This document shows, in pieces, positions 45,067 to 52,962 of a stretch of DNA of 64,000 bases. This stretch comes from Cellulomonas pakistanensis (GTDB taxonomy: Bacteria; Actinomycetota; Actinomycetes; Actinomycetales; Cellulomonadaceae), in contig NZ_BONO01000002.1 of NCBI RefSeq assembly GCF_016862755.1, positions 1 to 64,000 on the forward strand, written 5' to 3'. The first letter of the stretch is position 1. Each line of letters opens with the position of its first letter. The position numbers and the translations under genes were made by a program. The notes beneath the pieces are model-generated. The model worked only from the letters and a program-made list of their open reading frames with translations. It had not been told where the DNA came from and did not search any database.

Positions 45067-45984
45067 TCAACGGGTCGTCAGGTCCCCGATCCCGGCGCCT
45101 GTCCGGCGCACGTCCGCGACCGCGGCCGGCCACGCTGCGTCGTCGAGCCCGAGCCGGAACCGCAGCCAGGCCGTCGTCACGCGCTGCACGAGGGCGACCC
45201 GCTCCGGGCTCGCGTCCGTGGTCTCGGCCACCTCGTGCCCGACCACGCCGCCGAGCGAGTGCTCGCCCCCGGACAAGGTCAGCAGCGCCTCCGCGCCGGG
45301 GCTCAGGTGGTAGGCGTCGGTGAACCAGTCGGGGCCGCGAGTCGACAGCGCGGAGTCGTCGGCGTCGCCCGTCACTACCAGCGTCGGCGTGGTGAGTTGC
45401 GCGTACGCGGGCCGCATGAACGGCAGGTGCTCCGCGGCGAACGGCGTGAGGCTGTCGCCCGTGCCCGTCGCGGCGAGCAGGACGCCGGCGCGGACGCGCG
45501 GGTCGGCGAACGACTCCTCGAGGGCGCCGTCCGCGCTGAGCACGCCGGCGCCGAGCAGCGCACCGGCCGTCTGCGCACCCCAGGAGTGCCCTGCGATCGC
45601 GACCCGCTCCCGGTCGACGCGACCGGCCAGCCCGGGCAGCGCGGCCTCGACGACGTCGAGGTGGTCGAGCACGGCGGTGAGGTCGGCGATCCGCCACCGC
45701 CAGACGTCGCTGAACGCCGGGTCGTCGTGGCCGAGTCCGCCGGCACGGGAGTCGAGGTGCGTCGGCTGCACGACGACGAAGCCGGCGCCGGCCCAGTGCT
45801 CGGCGAGGGGGGCGTAGCCGTCCATCGACCAGCCGTTGCCGTGGGAGAGGACGACGACGGGCAGCCGCTCGCCGTGCAGGGGAGCGGTGACCCGCGCCAG
45901 CAGGGGAGCGGGCCGACCCGGGACGGGGACCACGACCGGCTTGACGGAGCTGATGGGCGCTGCGGGGATGGTGCTGGTGCTCAT
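45067..45984 (-). CDS. Alpha/beta hydrolase (dienelactone hydrolase or chlorophyllase-like)
   Basis: A 305-residue cytoplasmic hydrolase with no signal peptide. LPVVVLSHGNGWSMDGYAPLAEHWAGAGFVVVQPTHLDS gives the oxyanion region. The nucleophile is Ser in VAIAGHSWGAQTAGALLG, the acid is probably Asp in LVVTGDADDSAL, and the His is in SGGEHSLGGVVGH. The start at 45984 (MSTSTIPAAP) is preferred; the frame is open upstream through the TetR operator. It is divergent from the TetR gene, with two perfect operator-like palindromes between them, so it is probably induced by its own substrate. Confidence 0.9.
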   Translation of the reverse strand: MSTSTIPAAPISSVKPVVVPVPGRPAPLLARVTAPLHGERLPVVVLSHGNGWSMDGYAPLAEHWAGAGFVVVQPTHLDSRAGGLGHDDPAFSDVWRWRIADLTAVLDHLDVVEAALPGLAGRVDRERVAIAGHSWGAQTAGALLGAGVLSADGALEESFADPRVRAGVLLAATGTGDSLTPFAAEHLPFMRPAYAQLTTPTLVVTGDADDSALSTRGPDWFTDAYHLSPGAEALLTLSGGEHSLGGVVGHEVAETTDASPERVALVQRVTTAWLRFRLGLDDAAWPAAVADVRRTGAGIGDLTTR

Positions 45985-46028
45985 GACGGTGACCTCTGGT
46001 CCGGGGGATCTGGCAGACTGGCGTAGAC

Positions 46029-46065
46029 GGAACCACGTTCCGCAGACCATACGGAACACGGTTCC
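46029..46065. promoter_or_regulatory. Tandem TetR operator palindromes
   Basis: Two copies of GGAAC-3-GTTCC: 46029-46041 (spacer CAC) and 46053-46065 (spacer ACG), centred 24 bases apart, in the 109-base gap between the divergent hydrolase (start 45984) and TetR (start 46094) genes. Each is a perfect palindrome apart from the spacer. This is the expected binding site of the adjacent TetR protein, repressing both genes. Confidence 0.8.
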
Positions 46066-46093
46066 GGTTAGCAAGCAGTGCGAGGTGCGACGG

Positions 46094-46681
46094 ATGCCCG
46101 ACCCTGAGAGCGCCCCGGCGTCGTCGCGACGGCGCGCGGACGCCGAGCGGAACATCGCCGCGCTGCTGGAGGCCGCCGCCGCCGAGTTCGTGCGAGCCGG
46201 CGTCGACGTGCCCGTGCGGGACGTCGCCACCCGGGCCGGCGTCGGGGTCGGCACGATCTACCGGCATTTCCCGACGCGCGCCGACCTGGTGATCGCCGTG
46301 TACCGGCACCAGATCGACTCACTGGCGCAGCGCGGGCCCGAGCTGCTGCGGACGGCCTCCTCGCCGTCGGCGGCCCTGACGACCTGGGTGGACGAGTTCG
46401 TCGACTTCCTCGTGACGAAGCACGGGCTCGCCGGGGCGCTGCGGTCCACGGACCCGTCGTTCGACGCGCTGCACACGTCGTTCGTCAGCCGGCTGGTGCC
46501 GGTGTGCGGCGAGCTGCTGGCCGCCGGGCGCGGCACCGGCGAGCTCACCGACGCGCTGGGCGCCTACGAGCTCATGCGCAGCGTCGGCAATCTGTGCATC
46601 GGCGCCGAGACCGACGAGCGGTACGACGCGCGCGCCGCGGTGGCGGTGCTGCTGGCCGGGCTCCGGAGTGGCGACCACTGA
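46094..46681 (+). CDS. TetR-family transcriptional regulator
   Basis: A 195-residue TetR regulator. The helix-turn-helix is RNIAALLEAAAAEFVRAGVDVPVRDVATRAGVGVGTIYRHFPTRADLV at about residues 19-66. The ligand domain contains WVDEFVDFLVTKHGLAGALRS, common in actinobacterial TetR proteins with a SbtR-like C-terminal domain. ATG 46094 is preferred, with GTG 46085 as the alternative. Its own promoter lies among the two operator palindromes, so autoregulation is likely. The dif-like sequence starts 47 bases after its stop. Confidence 0.93.
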   Translation: MPDPESAPASSRRRADAERNIAALLEAAAAEFVRAGVDVPVRDVATRAGVGVGTIYRHFPTRADLVIAVYRHQIDSLAQRGPELLRTASSPSAALTTWVDEFVDFLVTKHGLAGALRSTDPSFDALHTSFVSRLVPVCGELLAAGRGTGELTDALGAYELMRSVGNLCIGAETDERYDARAAVAVLLAGLRSGDH

Positions 46682-46727
46682 GGGCGCTGTGCGGCGCCTG
46701 AGCCGCTCTGCGCACGTTCTACTCTGC

Positions 46728-46755
46728 AACGCCGATAATGCACGTTATGTCAGAA
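46728..46755. other. Candidate dif site (XerC/XerD chromosome dimer resolution site)
   Basis: A 28-base sequence in the intergenic gap 46,682-46,833. The left arm is AACGCCGATAA, the 6-base centre is TGCACG and the right arm is TTATGTCAGAA. ATAA and TTAT flank the centre symmetrically, as in dif sites generally. The CCGATAAT and TTATGTCA blocks match the actinobacterial dif consensus as I remember it. The AT-rich stretch is unusual for this genome. XerD is encoded in the same window (13,290-14,300). It was identified by eye, without a database comparison. Confidence 0.72.
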
Positions 46756-46833
46756 CGCGGTCGTCGATGCCGCGTCTGGTGCGCCACGCCGACGGGGTCG
46801 CCCACGCAGGTTCGGCGGGCACGAGGACCCCGA

Positions 46834-47634
46834 TCACGGCAGCACGACCATGCGAGCCCGGATCGACCACCACAGCGCGGCGGCGACGAGGACCGCCGCG
46901 GCGGACGCCGCTCCGCCGACCTTCGCAGCACCGGACAGCGCAGCCTCGAGCCCGGAGCCGGCCGCACCGGAAGCGCCGATCGCCGCCCCCGCGAGACCGA
47001 CGACGACGAGGGCGATCACGACCGCGACCCGGGATCGGTCGAGCAGCACCCGCACACCGTCGCGGCGCCACGCGCGGATGGCCCGCCCGGCCCACACGGC
47101 CAGGACCAGCAGCCCGATCGCGGTGCTCAGGTGCTGGAGGACCCGGCCCGCGGGCACGTCGCCGACCAGCGGCTCCCGGAACCACGCCACGTGTCGCACG
47201 ACTGCGCCGTCGCCGTGGGTGACGGCGTCCCACATCACGTGGGTGAGCACGCCCAGCAGGAGGGAGGTGGCGACCCAGGCGGACCGGGTGACGGTCCTGG
47301 CCCGCGACGTGCGCTCCCCCGTCGGGCGCTCCCCCGTCGGGCGCTCCCCCGTCGGGCGCGCGTCCCGCTCGATCAGGGTGCGTGCGGGCGCCCGGACGAG
47401 GAACCACAGCCCGAGCAGGGCTGCGGCGGTCGGCACCGCCACCGTCAGCGCCCCGGGCCACGTGTGGGTGGTCGTGGCGTTGACGAAGGGCTCGTACCAG
47501 GCGTCGGCCGACCTGGGCAGCGGGAGGAAGTAGGGCACGTCCGGGCTCAGGGCGCCGGCGACCAGCGCGGCGGGGACGAGCGGACGACGCGCCAGCGGGA
47601 GGACGGCGGCGGGGTGGGCGAGCGTGAACGGCAC
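46834..47634 (-). CDS. DUF4184 membrane protein
   Basis: A 266-residue membrane protein. It starts PFTLAHPAAVLPLARRPLVPAALVAGALSPDVPYFLP, the DUF4184 signature, followed by HTWPGALTVAVPTAAALLGLW and GVLTHVMWDAVTH, where conserved His and Asp suggest a metal site like those of the membrane-bound metal-dependent hydrolase (YdjM-like) clan. About six hydrophobic segments are seen. A cytoplasmic loop contains three tandem RPTGE repeats. GTG 47634 gives the conserved start. Function unknown. Confidence 0.85.
   Translation of the reverse strand: MPFTLAHPAAVLPLARRPLVPAALVAGALSPDVPYFLPLPRSADAWYEPFVNATTTHTWPGALTVAVPTAAALLGLWFLVRAPARTLIERDARPTGERPTGERPTGERTSRARTVTRSAWVATSLLLGVLTHVMWDAVTHGDGAVVRHVAWFREPLVGDVPAGRVLQHLSTAIGLLVLAVWAGRAIRAWRRDGVRVLLDRSRVAVVIALVVVGLAGAAIGASGAAGSGLEAALSGAAKVGGAASAAAVLVAAALWWSIRARMVVLP
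47311..47355. repeat. Three perfect 15-bp tandem repeats inside the DUF4184 gene
   Basis: The unit GCGCTCCCCCGTCGG occurs three times back to back (47311-47325, 47326-47340, 47341-47355). In the gene it encodes tandem RPTGE units in a cytoplasmic loop. Fifteen bases keep the frame, so copy number can change without breaking the protein. Confidence 0.9.
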
Positions 47635-47778
47635 CGGGTCATGGTGCCCGTCGGCGCACACGCCGTCGTCCACCTGCGGTCGGACCCGCGGTCGGCCGCA
47701 CGAGCCGCCGGCCTCCGGCACGGCATCCACGCCCGCGGCCGTCCGCGGGACGGGGTCGGCCGACGCGCCCGGCGGACC

Positions 47779-48526
47779 TCAGCGGGCCCGGAGGCGAGCG
47801 ATCTCGGCCCGTGACCGGATGACGTCCGGGGTCTCCGCTCCCCCGCTCTCGCTGAGGTCGTGCACGAGGTCGAGCGCCCCGGCCAGCACGTGCTTCTCCC
47901 GGCGTCGCGCGGCGCGGTCGAGCCCCTCGCGGCGCGCGGCCCTGCGGTCGCGTCGGCGGTGCCGCTTCCCCGTGAGCGCCGCGAGCTCCCGGTCGGTGAG
48001 CACGCCGGCCTCCGCCTCGGGCGCGAGCACGTCCCGCAGGTAGCCGCGCTCCCTGGCCGAGCCCCAGCGCAGGGCGAGCAGGAGGATGGCGACGCTGGTC
48101 GCGGTGATGAGGAGCATCAGGCCGGTGACGGCGAATCCGTTGCCGTCGGCGAGCGCGGCCATCGAGTCCCAGGAGCCGTGCACGACCATCGCCCCCAGGC
48201 TCAGCAGCAGCCCGCGGCCCACGCGGCGCGGCTGCGCCGGGGTGCCCACGAGGTAGATGACGCCGGCGGCGAAGATCGCGGTGTACATCGCGTGCGAGGC
48301 GACGCCGGGGACCGAGCGCAGGACGAAGGTGCGCAGGACCGACCCCACCTGGTCGACCCCCAAGCTGGCGTAGGCGGCGTTCTGCCCGACGAGCATGTCC
48401 TCCAGCACCTGGAAGTTCCAGGCCCACGAACGCCCCCACGACGAGGCCGTCGTAGACGGTACGGATCACGACGGGAGCCAGGCCCAGGAGCAGGACGAAG
48501 ACGAGACCCTTGGCGGTCTCCTCGAC
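47779..48526 (-). pseudogene. PrsW-like intramembrane metalloprotease, 5'-truncated and frameshifted
   Basis: The reverse strand encodes VEETAKGLVFVLLLGLAPVVIRTVYDGLVVGAFVG in one frame (48,526 down to about 48,424), with the PrsW EExxK motif, then continues as NFQVLEDMLVGQNAAYASLG in the next frame, running to the stop at 47779. MVVHGSWDSMAAL holds the conserved His/Asp motif. One extra base near 48417-48424 separates the frames. The normal N-terminal membrane segments, about 150 residues before EETAK, are missing, because upstream of 48,526 the sequence changes to opposite-strand coding. The C-terminal tail is Arg-rich. A remnant, or a small functional C-part from ATG 48408 at best. Confidence 0.75.
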
Positions 48527-48556
48527 GTTTGCTGCGGTCAGACCGGCCTGCCACGG

Positions 48557-48769
48557 GTGACCGGCAGCCTGTGGGCAGCCGTGCTGCTGCACGAACTGTA
48601 CGACCCGACCGGGTTCCTGTCGGCGGGCGGAATCGACCGGTCGGCCTCGGCCGGCGACGTGAACGTCGCCCTGACGCTCGCCGGACCGGCCAACCTCCTG
48701 TGCATCGTGATCGCCGTGGTCGCGCTGTTCCTGGTCCGGGGCCGGGTGCAGGACCGGCCGGCCGCGTGA
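48557..48769 (+). pseudogene. Opposite-strand membrane-protein fragment abutting the PrsW remnant
   Basis: The forward strand reads TGSLWAAVLLHELYDPTGFL, then SAGGIDRSASAGDVNVALTL and a hydrophobic segment AGPANLLCIVIAVVALFLV, ending at TGA 48767-48769. The composition is protein-like on this strand, and the reverse strand here is only Arg/Gln-rich antisense. It has the look of a C-terminal piece of a larger membrane protein, joined at about 48,527-48,556 to the PrsW remnant of the opposite strand. A genuine 70-residue gene starting at GTG 48557 is the alternative. Confidence 0.45.
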
Positions 48770-48832
48770 CGTCGGGTCCGCTCTTCGGGTGCTCACCGGC
48801 GCACCGGCGGTGACGGACGCCGAGCGCGGAGC

Positions 48833-50368
48833 TCACGGCGCCACCGGGACCCCCGCGCCGGCGCGCACCCGCGCCCGCCACCCGAGCACCGCGTCGACCA
48901 CGAGGAACGCCGCGAGCGTGAGCCCCATGAGCGGGAGCAGCACGCCGACCGCGGCGGCCACGAGCAGCGCTGCCACGCGGCCCCACCACGGGACCGCGGC
49001 GAGCGCGCCGCGCGCGGGGGCGTCGCCCGGCCCGCGACTGTCGTGGGTCGGCCGACGGCGCCACCACATCAGGTAGCCCCACACCACCATCGCGGCGATC
49101 CCGGAGGCCAGGACGAGCAGCACGATCTGGTTGGGCAGGCCGAACATCGAGCCCATGTGCAGGTCGATGCCCCAGCGCGCGAGCTTGGCGATCAGCCCGA
49201 ACTCGGCGAAGTCGACGCGGTCCGTCACGGTCATCGTGCTGCCGTCGACCGCGACCGCGTCCACCTGGGTCGGGTAGCTGCGCTGGATCTCCTGGACGAC
49301 CCAGGCGGTGCCGGGCTCGGCGGGCGGCGTGATCTCCACCAGGGCGGTGTTCACGTTGACCTCCTGCGCCACCGCGAGCACCGAGTCGAACGCGCCGGCG
49401 GCGTACTCCGTGGTGTCGCGCGCCTCCGCGGCACCACTACCGCCGTGGTGGCCGGCGTGCTCGTCACCGCCGCCGGCGGTGCCGCCGTCGAGCGCGGTGC
49501 TCACGGCCGGGGTGCCCCAGCCGAGCGCGGCGCGCAGGTCGGTGACATTCGCGCCGGCGTAGGTGGACCAGGTGATGCCGGTAGCGGACAGGAACAGCGC
49601 GCCGGCCATGATCCAGATGCCGAACCCGAGGTGCCGGCTGCGGGTGCGCGCGTACGGGGTGGGTCCGGACCCGGGCCGGAGCAGCTGCTGCCGGGCCTTC
49701 TTCCTCCCGCGGGAGCGGCGCAGCTGGATCAGCCACATCGCCAGGCCCGACAGGGCGATGACGCCCAGCCAGGACGCGGCGAGCTCGCTGTAGAGCCGGC
49801 CGGGGTCCCCGAGGTGCAGGTTGCGGTGCAGGTGGTCCAGCCAGGTGCGCAGCGGCAGCGCCCCGCTGGTGCCGTAGGCGGTGAGGTCGCCGCGGATCTC
49901 CGCGGTGCCGGGGTCGACGAACACCGCGCGGGTCTCGCTCTCACCCAGGTCGGCGCCGGAGAACATGACGCGGGTGGTGTCGCCGGGCTCGGGCGCGGGT
50001 CGCACCGCGACGAGGGTGGCGTCGGGGCCGGCGTACGCGCGGGCGGCGGTGACCTGCTCGCCGAGGCTGACCGGCGGCGCGTCGGCGTACGCGGCGGTGA
50101 GCTCGTCGGCGTACACCGCGCGCTCGACGGGCTCTGCCACCGCGTACAGGGCGCCGCTGAGGGCGGCGACCAGGATGAACGGGCCGACGAAGATCCCCGC
50201 ATAGAAGTGCAGCCGCAGCAGCAGGGGCGACAGCCAGCAGGTGCGGCGCCGGGCGGGCCGCGGCGCGCCCGGAGCCGTCGGGGTGGTGCGCGGGGCGTCG
50301 TCGACCGTCATGCTCCCGGGTTCGGAGCCGACCGCGCCGCGGACGGGTGCGGGCTCGTCGGCGGTCAT
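48833..50368 (-). CDS. PepSY-associated transmembrane protein (PiuB-like)
   Basis: A 511-residue membrane protein. After an Ala/Pro head comes SPLLLRLHFYAGIFVGPFILVAALSGALYAVAEPVER (first segment), the LPLRTWLDHLHRNLHLGDPGRLYSELAASWLGVIALSGLAMW block, GIWIMAGALFLSATGITWSTYAG, and a PepSY-like extracytoplasmic domain before LPNQIVLLVLASGIAAMVVWGYLMWWRR. A His/Gly-rich stretch DEHAGHHGGSG may bind metal. Relatives are linked to iron or copper handling and ferric reduction. ATG 50368 overlaps the stop of the DyP peroxidase gene as ATGA. Confidence 0.9.
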   Translation of the reverse strand: MTADEPAPVRGAVGSEPGSMTVDDAPRTTPTAPGAPRPARRRTCWLSPLLLRLHFYAGIFVGPFILVAALSGALYAVAEPVERAVYADELTAAYADAPPVSLGEQVTAARAYAGPDATLVAVRPAPEPGDTTRVMFSGADLGESETRAVFVDPGTAEIRGDLTAYGTSGALPLRTWLDHLHRNLHLGDPGRLYSELAASWLGVIALSGLAMWLIQLRRSRGRKKARQQLLRPGSGPTPYARTRSRHLGFGIWIMAGALFLSATGITWSTYAGANVTDLRAALGWGTPAVSTALDGGTAGGGDEHAGHHGGSGAAEARDTTEYAAGAFDSVLAVAQEVNVNTALVEITPPAEPGTAWVVQEIQRSYPTQVDAVAVDGSTMTVTDRVDFAEFGLIAKLARWGIDLHMGSMFGLPNQIVLLVLASGIAAMVVWGYLMWWRRRPTHDSRGPGDAPARGALAAVPWWGRVAALLVAAAVGVLLPLMGLTLAAFLVVDAVLGWRARVRAGAGVPVAP

Positions 50369-51597
50369 GCGAGCACCGTCTCCCCCACGTAGCCGCCCTC
50401 GGCGCAGCCGGGCGGGATCGCGAACACGGCCGACCCCACGGGGGTGGTCCACTCGTTGAGCAGGTCGAGCTCGTCGAGGCGCTGCTGCAGCGGCACGAAC
50501 TGGGCGTCGACGTCCGCCTGGTAGGAGATGAACAGCAGGCCCGAGTTCGACACCTCACCACCCGTGGGGGCGTCGTCGTAGTTGTACGCGCGCCGGTAGA
50601 TCCGCTGGCCGGTGTCCTCCGAGCGCGCCCGGCGCAGGTGCGAGAACTCCGCGATCACCGGGAAGCCGATGGCGGTCGTCGCCTCGAAGTCGGGCTCGTC
50701 GTGCTCGTGCGTCCCGGTCAGCGGGGCACCGTTCGACAGCGTGCGGCCGACCGACTGCTCGCGGCCGCCGCGGTCCAGGCGGTCCCATGTGTCGAGGTCC
50801 ATGCGGATGCGGCGCAGCACCAGGCTGGTGCCGCCGGCGAGCCAGCCGTCGCGCACCCAGACCAGGTCCTCGAAGTCGGCGGTGCCGGGCTCGAGGTTCA
50901 CGGTCCCGTCGACCTGGCCGAACAGGTTCCGCATCGTGGTCCCGGACGCCTCGGAGCCGCGGGCGCGGCGGAACCCGGGCTGGGTCCAGCGCACCGTGGC
51001 GAACGACCGGGTGTCCTTGAGCAGCATCCGCTGGGCGTGCGCGACGGTCACCGGGTCGTCGGCGGCGATCTGCAGCAGCAGGTCGCCTGCGGACCACGCC
51101 GCCTCGAGGCGGTCGACGGTGAACGCCGGCAGCGCCCGCAGCCACGACGGCGCGGCCGCCGACCCGGTCAGGGCGCGGCGGACGAGCTCGGGACCGAACC
51201 CGAACGTCACCGTGAGGTTCGCCGGGACGAGGGCGAGCTCGGGCTCGGAGTCGGCCAGCGCGGCGACGCCCTGGGTGAGGCGGGCGGCGTCGTCGGACAG
51301 CAGCCGCATCATCCGGCGCAGCGCGTCCCGGTCGGTGACCTCGTGCAGGTCGAGCGCCACCAGCGTGGCGTGCGCCTGCGGGGCCGTCGCGATCCCCGCC
51401 TGGTGGGTGCCGTGGAACGGGACCGTGCCGGCGCCGGCGAGCGGCTCGGGCGCCGACGGCGGGGCCACGCCGGGGCGGGTCAGGGCGTCGGCGCCGGCGG
51501 CGACGGCCGCCCCCGCCCCGGCGACAGCCCCTCCCAGGAGGAGCTGCCGCCGGGTGGGGCCGCCGCGACCGGGCTCGCGCCTTCGGTCGCGGGCCAT
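50365..51597 (-). CDS. Tat-exported DyP-type heme peroxidase (EfeB-like)
   Basis: A 410-residue dye-decolorising peroxidase. The twin-Arg signal peptide is PTRRQLLLGGAVAGAGAAVAAGA, so it is exported folded with its heme. The distal motif GQVDGTVN fits GxxDG, and the proximal His is probably in AEFSHLRRAR. GQRIYRRAYNYDD holds the conserved Arg region. EfeB-type enzymes extract or oxidise heme/iron, and others oxidise phenolics. It is coupled on both sides: its stop overlaps the PepSY gene, and its start shares one base with the PCu(A)C gene stop. Confidence 0.94.
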   Translation of the reverse strand: MARDRRREPGRGGPTRRQLLLGGAVAGAGAAVAAGADALTRPGVAPPSAPEPLAGAGTVPFHGTHQAGIATAPQAHATLVALDLHEVTDRDALRRMMRLLSDDAARLTQGVAALADSEPELALVPANLTVTFGFGPELVRRALTGSAAAPSWLRALPAFTVDRLEAAWSAGDLLLQIAADDPVTVAHAQRMLLKDTRSFATVRWTQPGFRRARGSEASGTTMRNLFGQVDGTVNLEPGTADFEDLVWVRDGWLAGGTSLVLRRIRMDLDTWDRLDRGGREQSVGRTLSNGAPLTGTHEHDEPDFEATTAIGFPVIAEFSHLRRARSEDTGQRIYRRAYNYDDAPTGGEVSNSGLLFISYQADVDAQFVPLQQRLDELDLLNEWTTPVGSAVFAIPPGCAEGGYVGETVLA

Positions 51598-52163
51598 CAG
51601 TGGCCGCCCGCGTCCGCGTCGTCGCCACCCATGTCCATGCCCTCGTGGCCCTCGCCCCCGGCGTAGGTCTCGTTGGCGCCGGAGTAGTCCTTGGCGGGCG
51701 CGGTGAGCTCGAGCGTGGAGTCGTCGGAGAACGTCAGCGTGAACGTGACCTCGTCGCCGGCCACGGCGGGCGCGGTCAGGCCCATCAGCATGATGTGGTT
51801 CGCGCCGGGCTCCAGGGCCAGCACGCCGCCGGCCGGGATGGTGAACCCGCCGTCCTTCTCGCGCATGACCATCTCGCCGGACTCGTTCTCGACCGTCTCG
51901 TGCAGCTCGAGCATCGTCGAGGCGGGCGAGGCGACGGACACGACGGTCACGTCGGCGTCGCCGGTGTTCTCGATCTGGCCGAACGCGGCCGACATGCCGC
52001 ACTCGGCGGACTTCACCCAGGCGTCCTCGACCGTGACGGACTCGGCGGCCGGGCCACCGGAAGACGGCGAGGCGGGGGTGTCGGCCTCGGCGGCGCCGCT
52101 GCAGGCGGCGAGGGCGAGGACCGAGACGACGGCCAGGGCGGGGAGGAACGTGCGTGCGTGCAT
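51597..52163 (-). CDS. Periplasmic copper chaperone PCu(A)C, lipoprotein
   Basis: A 188-residue protein. The signal peptide ends in the lipobox LAAC (lipidated Cys near 21), anchoring it outside the membrane. The PCu(A)C domain includes WVKSAECGMSAAFGQIENTGDADVTVVS. The copper ligands are His and Met in LELHETVENESGEMVM and the HxM of GANHIMLMGL, close to the canonical spacing. The C-terminus is His/Met/Asp-rich (GGEGHEGMDMGGDDADAGGH), a further metal-binding tail. It delivers copper, classically to cytochrome oxidase CuA. It is co-translated with the DyP peroxidase. Confidence 0.93.
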   Translation of the reverse strand: MHARTFLPALAVVSVLALAACSGAAEADTPASPSSGGPAAESVTVEDAWVKSAECGMSAAFGQIENTGDADVTVVSVASPASTMLELHETVENESGEMVMREKDGGFTIPAGGVLALEPGANHIMLMGLTAPAVAGDEVTFTLTFSDDSTLELTAPAKDYSGANETYAGGEGHEGMDMGGDDADAGGH

Positions 52164-52214
52164 GAGGAAGCTCGGCTCTCGTGGAGAAGGAAGAAGGAAG
52201 GTGGTGCGGCCCGG

Positions 52215-52835
52215 TCAGCGGGACGTGCGGGCGGACCGCCGGCCGCGCAGGACGACGGCCAGCGCGTAGACGCCCAGGGCCAGGAGGGCCCCGCCGCCGG
52301 CGACGGCGAGGGTGCGCCAGGGCGCGCCGTCCGTCGACCCGGTGGCGGACGCCCCGGCGGCGTCCTGCTCGTCGGGCGCCGGCTCGGACCTCGCGTCGGA
52401 CTCCGCGTCGGACCTGGCGGGCTCGTCCGACGACGCCGCCGCTGCGACAGCGTCCCCGACCGTGAACGGCACCAGGCCGGTGATCGGGTGGCCGTCGGAG
52501 GACACCACCCGCCAGCGGACCTCGTAGGAGCCGTCCGGCAGGGCCGGGTCCAGCGCGACCGAGACCGACGGCCCGTCGAGGACCGGCTCGCCGGTCTGCC
52601 AGGTGTCGTCCGCGGCGTCGGCCACGACGATCGCCGCACCGAACGTCAGGACGTCCGCGGAGAGGTCGAGCCGGACCGCGGCCGGGGCCGCGTCGAGCGC
52701 GGCGCCGGGTGCGGGGTCGCTGCCGACCAGCTCGTCGTGCGCCGAGGCCGCCGTGGCGGCGGGCAGGAGCAGCAGGCCGGCCAGCGCCGAGCCCGCCGTC
52801 AGGCGCGCCAGGGCGCGCCGGTGTGCAGGGGACAT
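52215..52835 (-). CDS. copC: CopC-domain copper-binding protein with C-terminal membrane anchor
   Basis: A 206-residue protein. The signal peptide is followed by cleavage before HDELVGSDPAPGAAL, so the mature N-terminal His can form the copper brace of CopC/LPMO-like sites. The domain continues to WRVVSSDGHPITGLVPFTV, which holds the second His ligand. An Asp/Ser/Ala-rich linker and a C-terminal membrane segment (about 180-200) follow, as in YcnJ/CopC-type anchored proteins. It lies 51 bases upstream of the PCu(A)C gene in the same direction. Confidence 0.92.
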   Translation of the reverse strand: MSPAHRRALARLTAGSALAGLLLLPAATAASAHDELVGSDPAPGAALDAAPAAVRLDLSADVLTFGAAIVVADAADDTWQTGEPVLDGPSVSVALDPALPDGSYEVRWRVVSSDGHPITGLVPFTVGDAVAAAASSDEPARSDAESDARSEPAPDEQDAAGASATGSTDGAPWRTLAVAGGGALLALGVYALAVVLRGRRSARTSR

Positions 52836-52962
52836 GTCGATCGGAGCCCTCCGGGCAGGGCCCGCCGGGCGCACGATCGCCTCGGGGTGCGACCGGGTGC
52901 CGGCGGGGACGTCGGGCAGCGCCCCGACGACCACGCGGGCTCGGTGCCCGCGCCGCGGAGCG

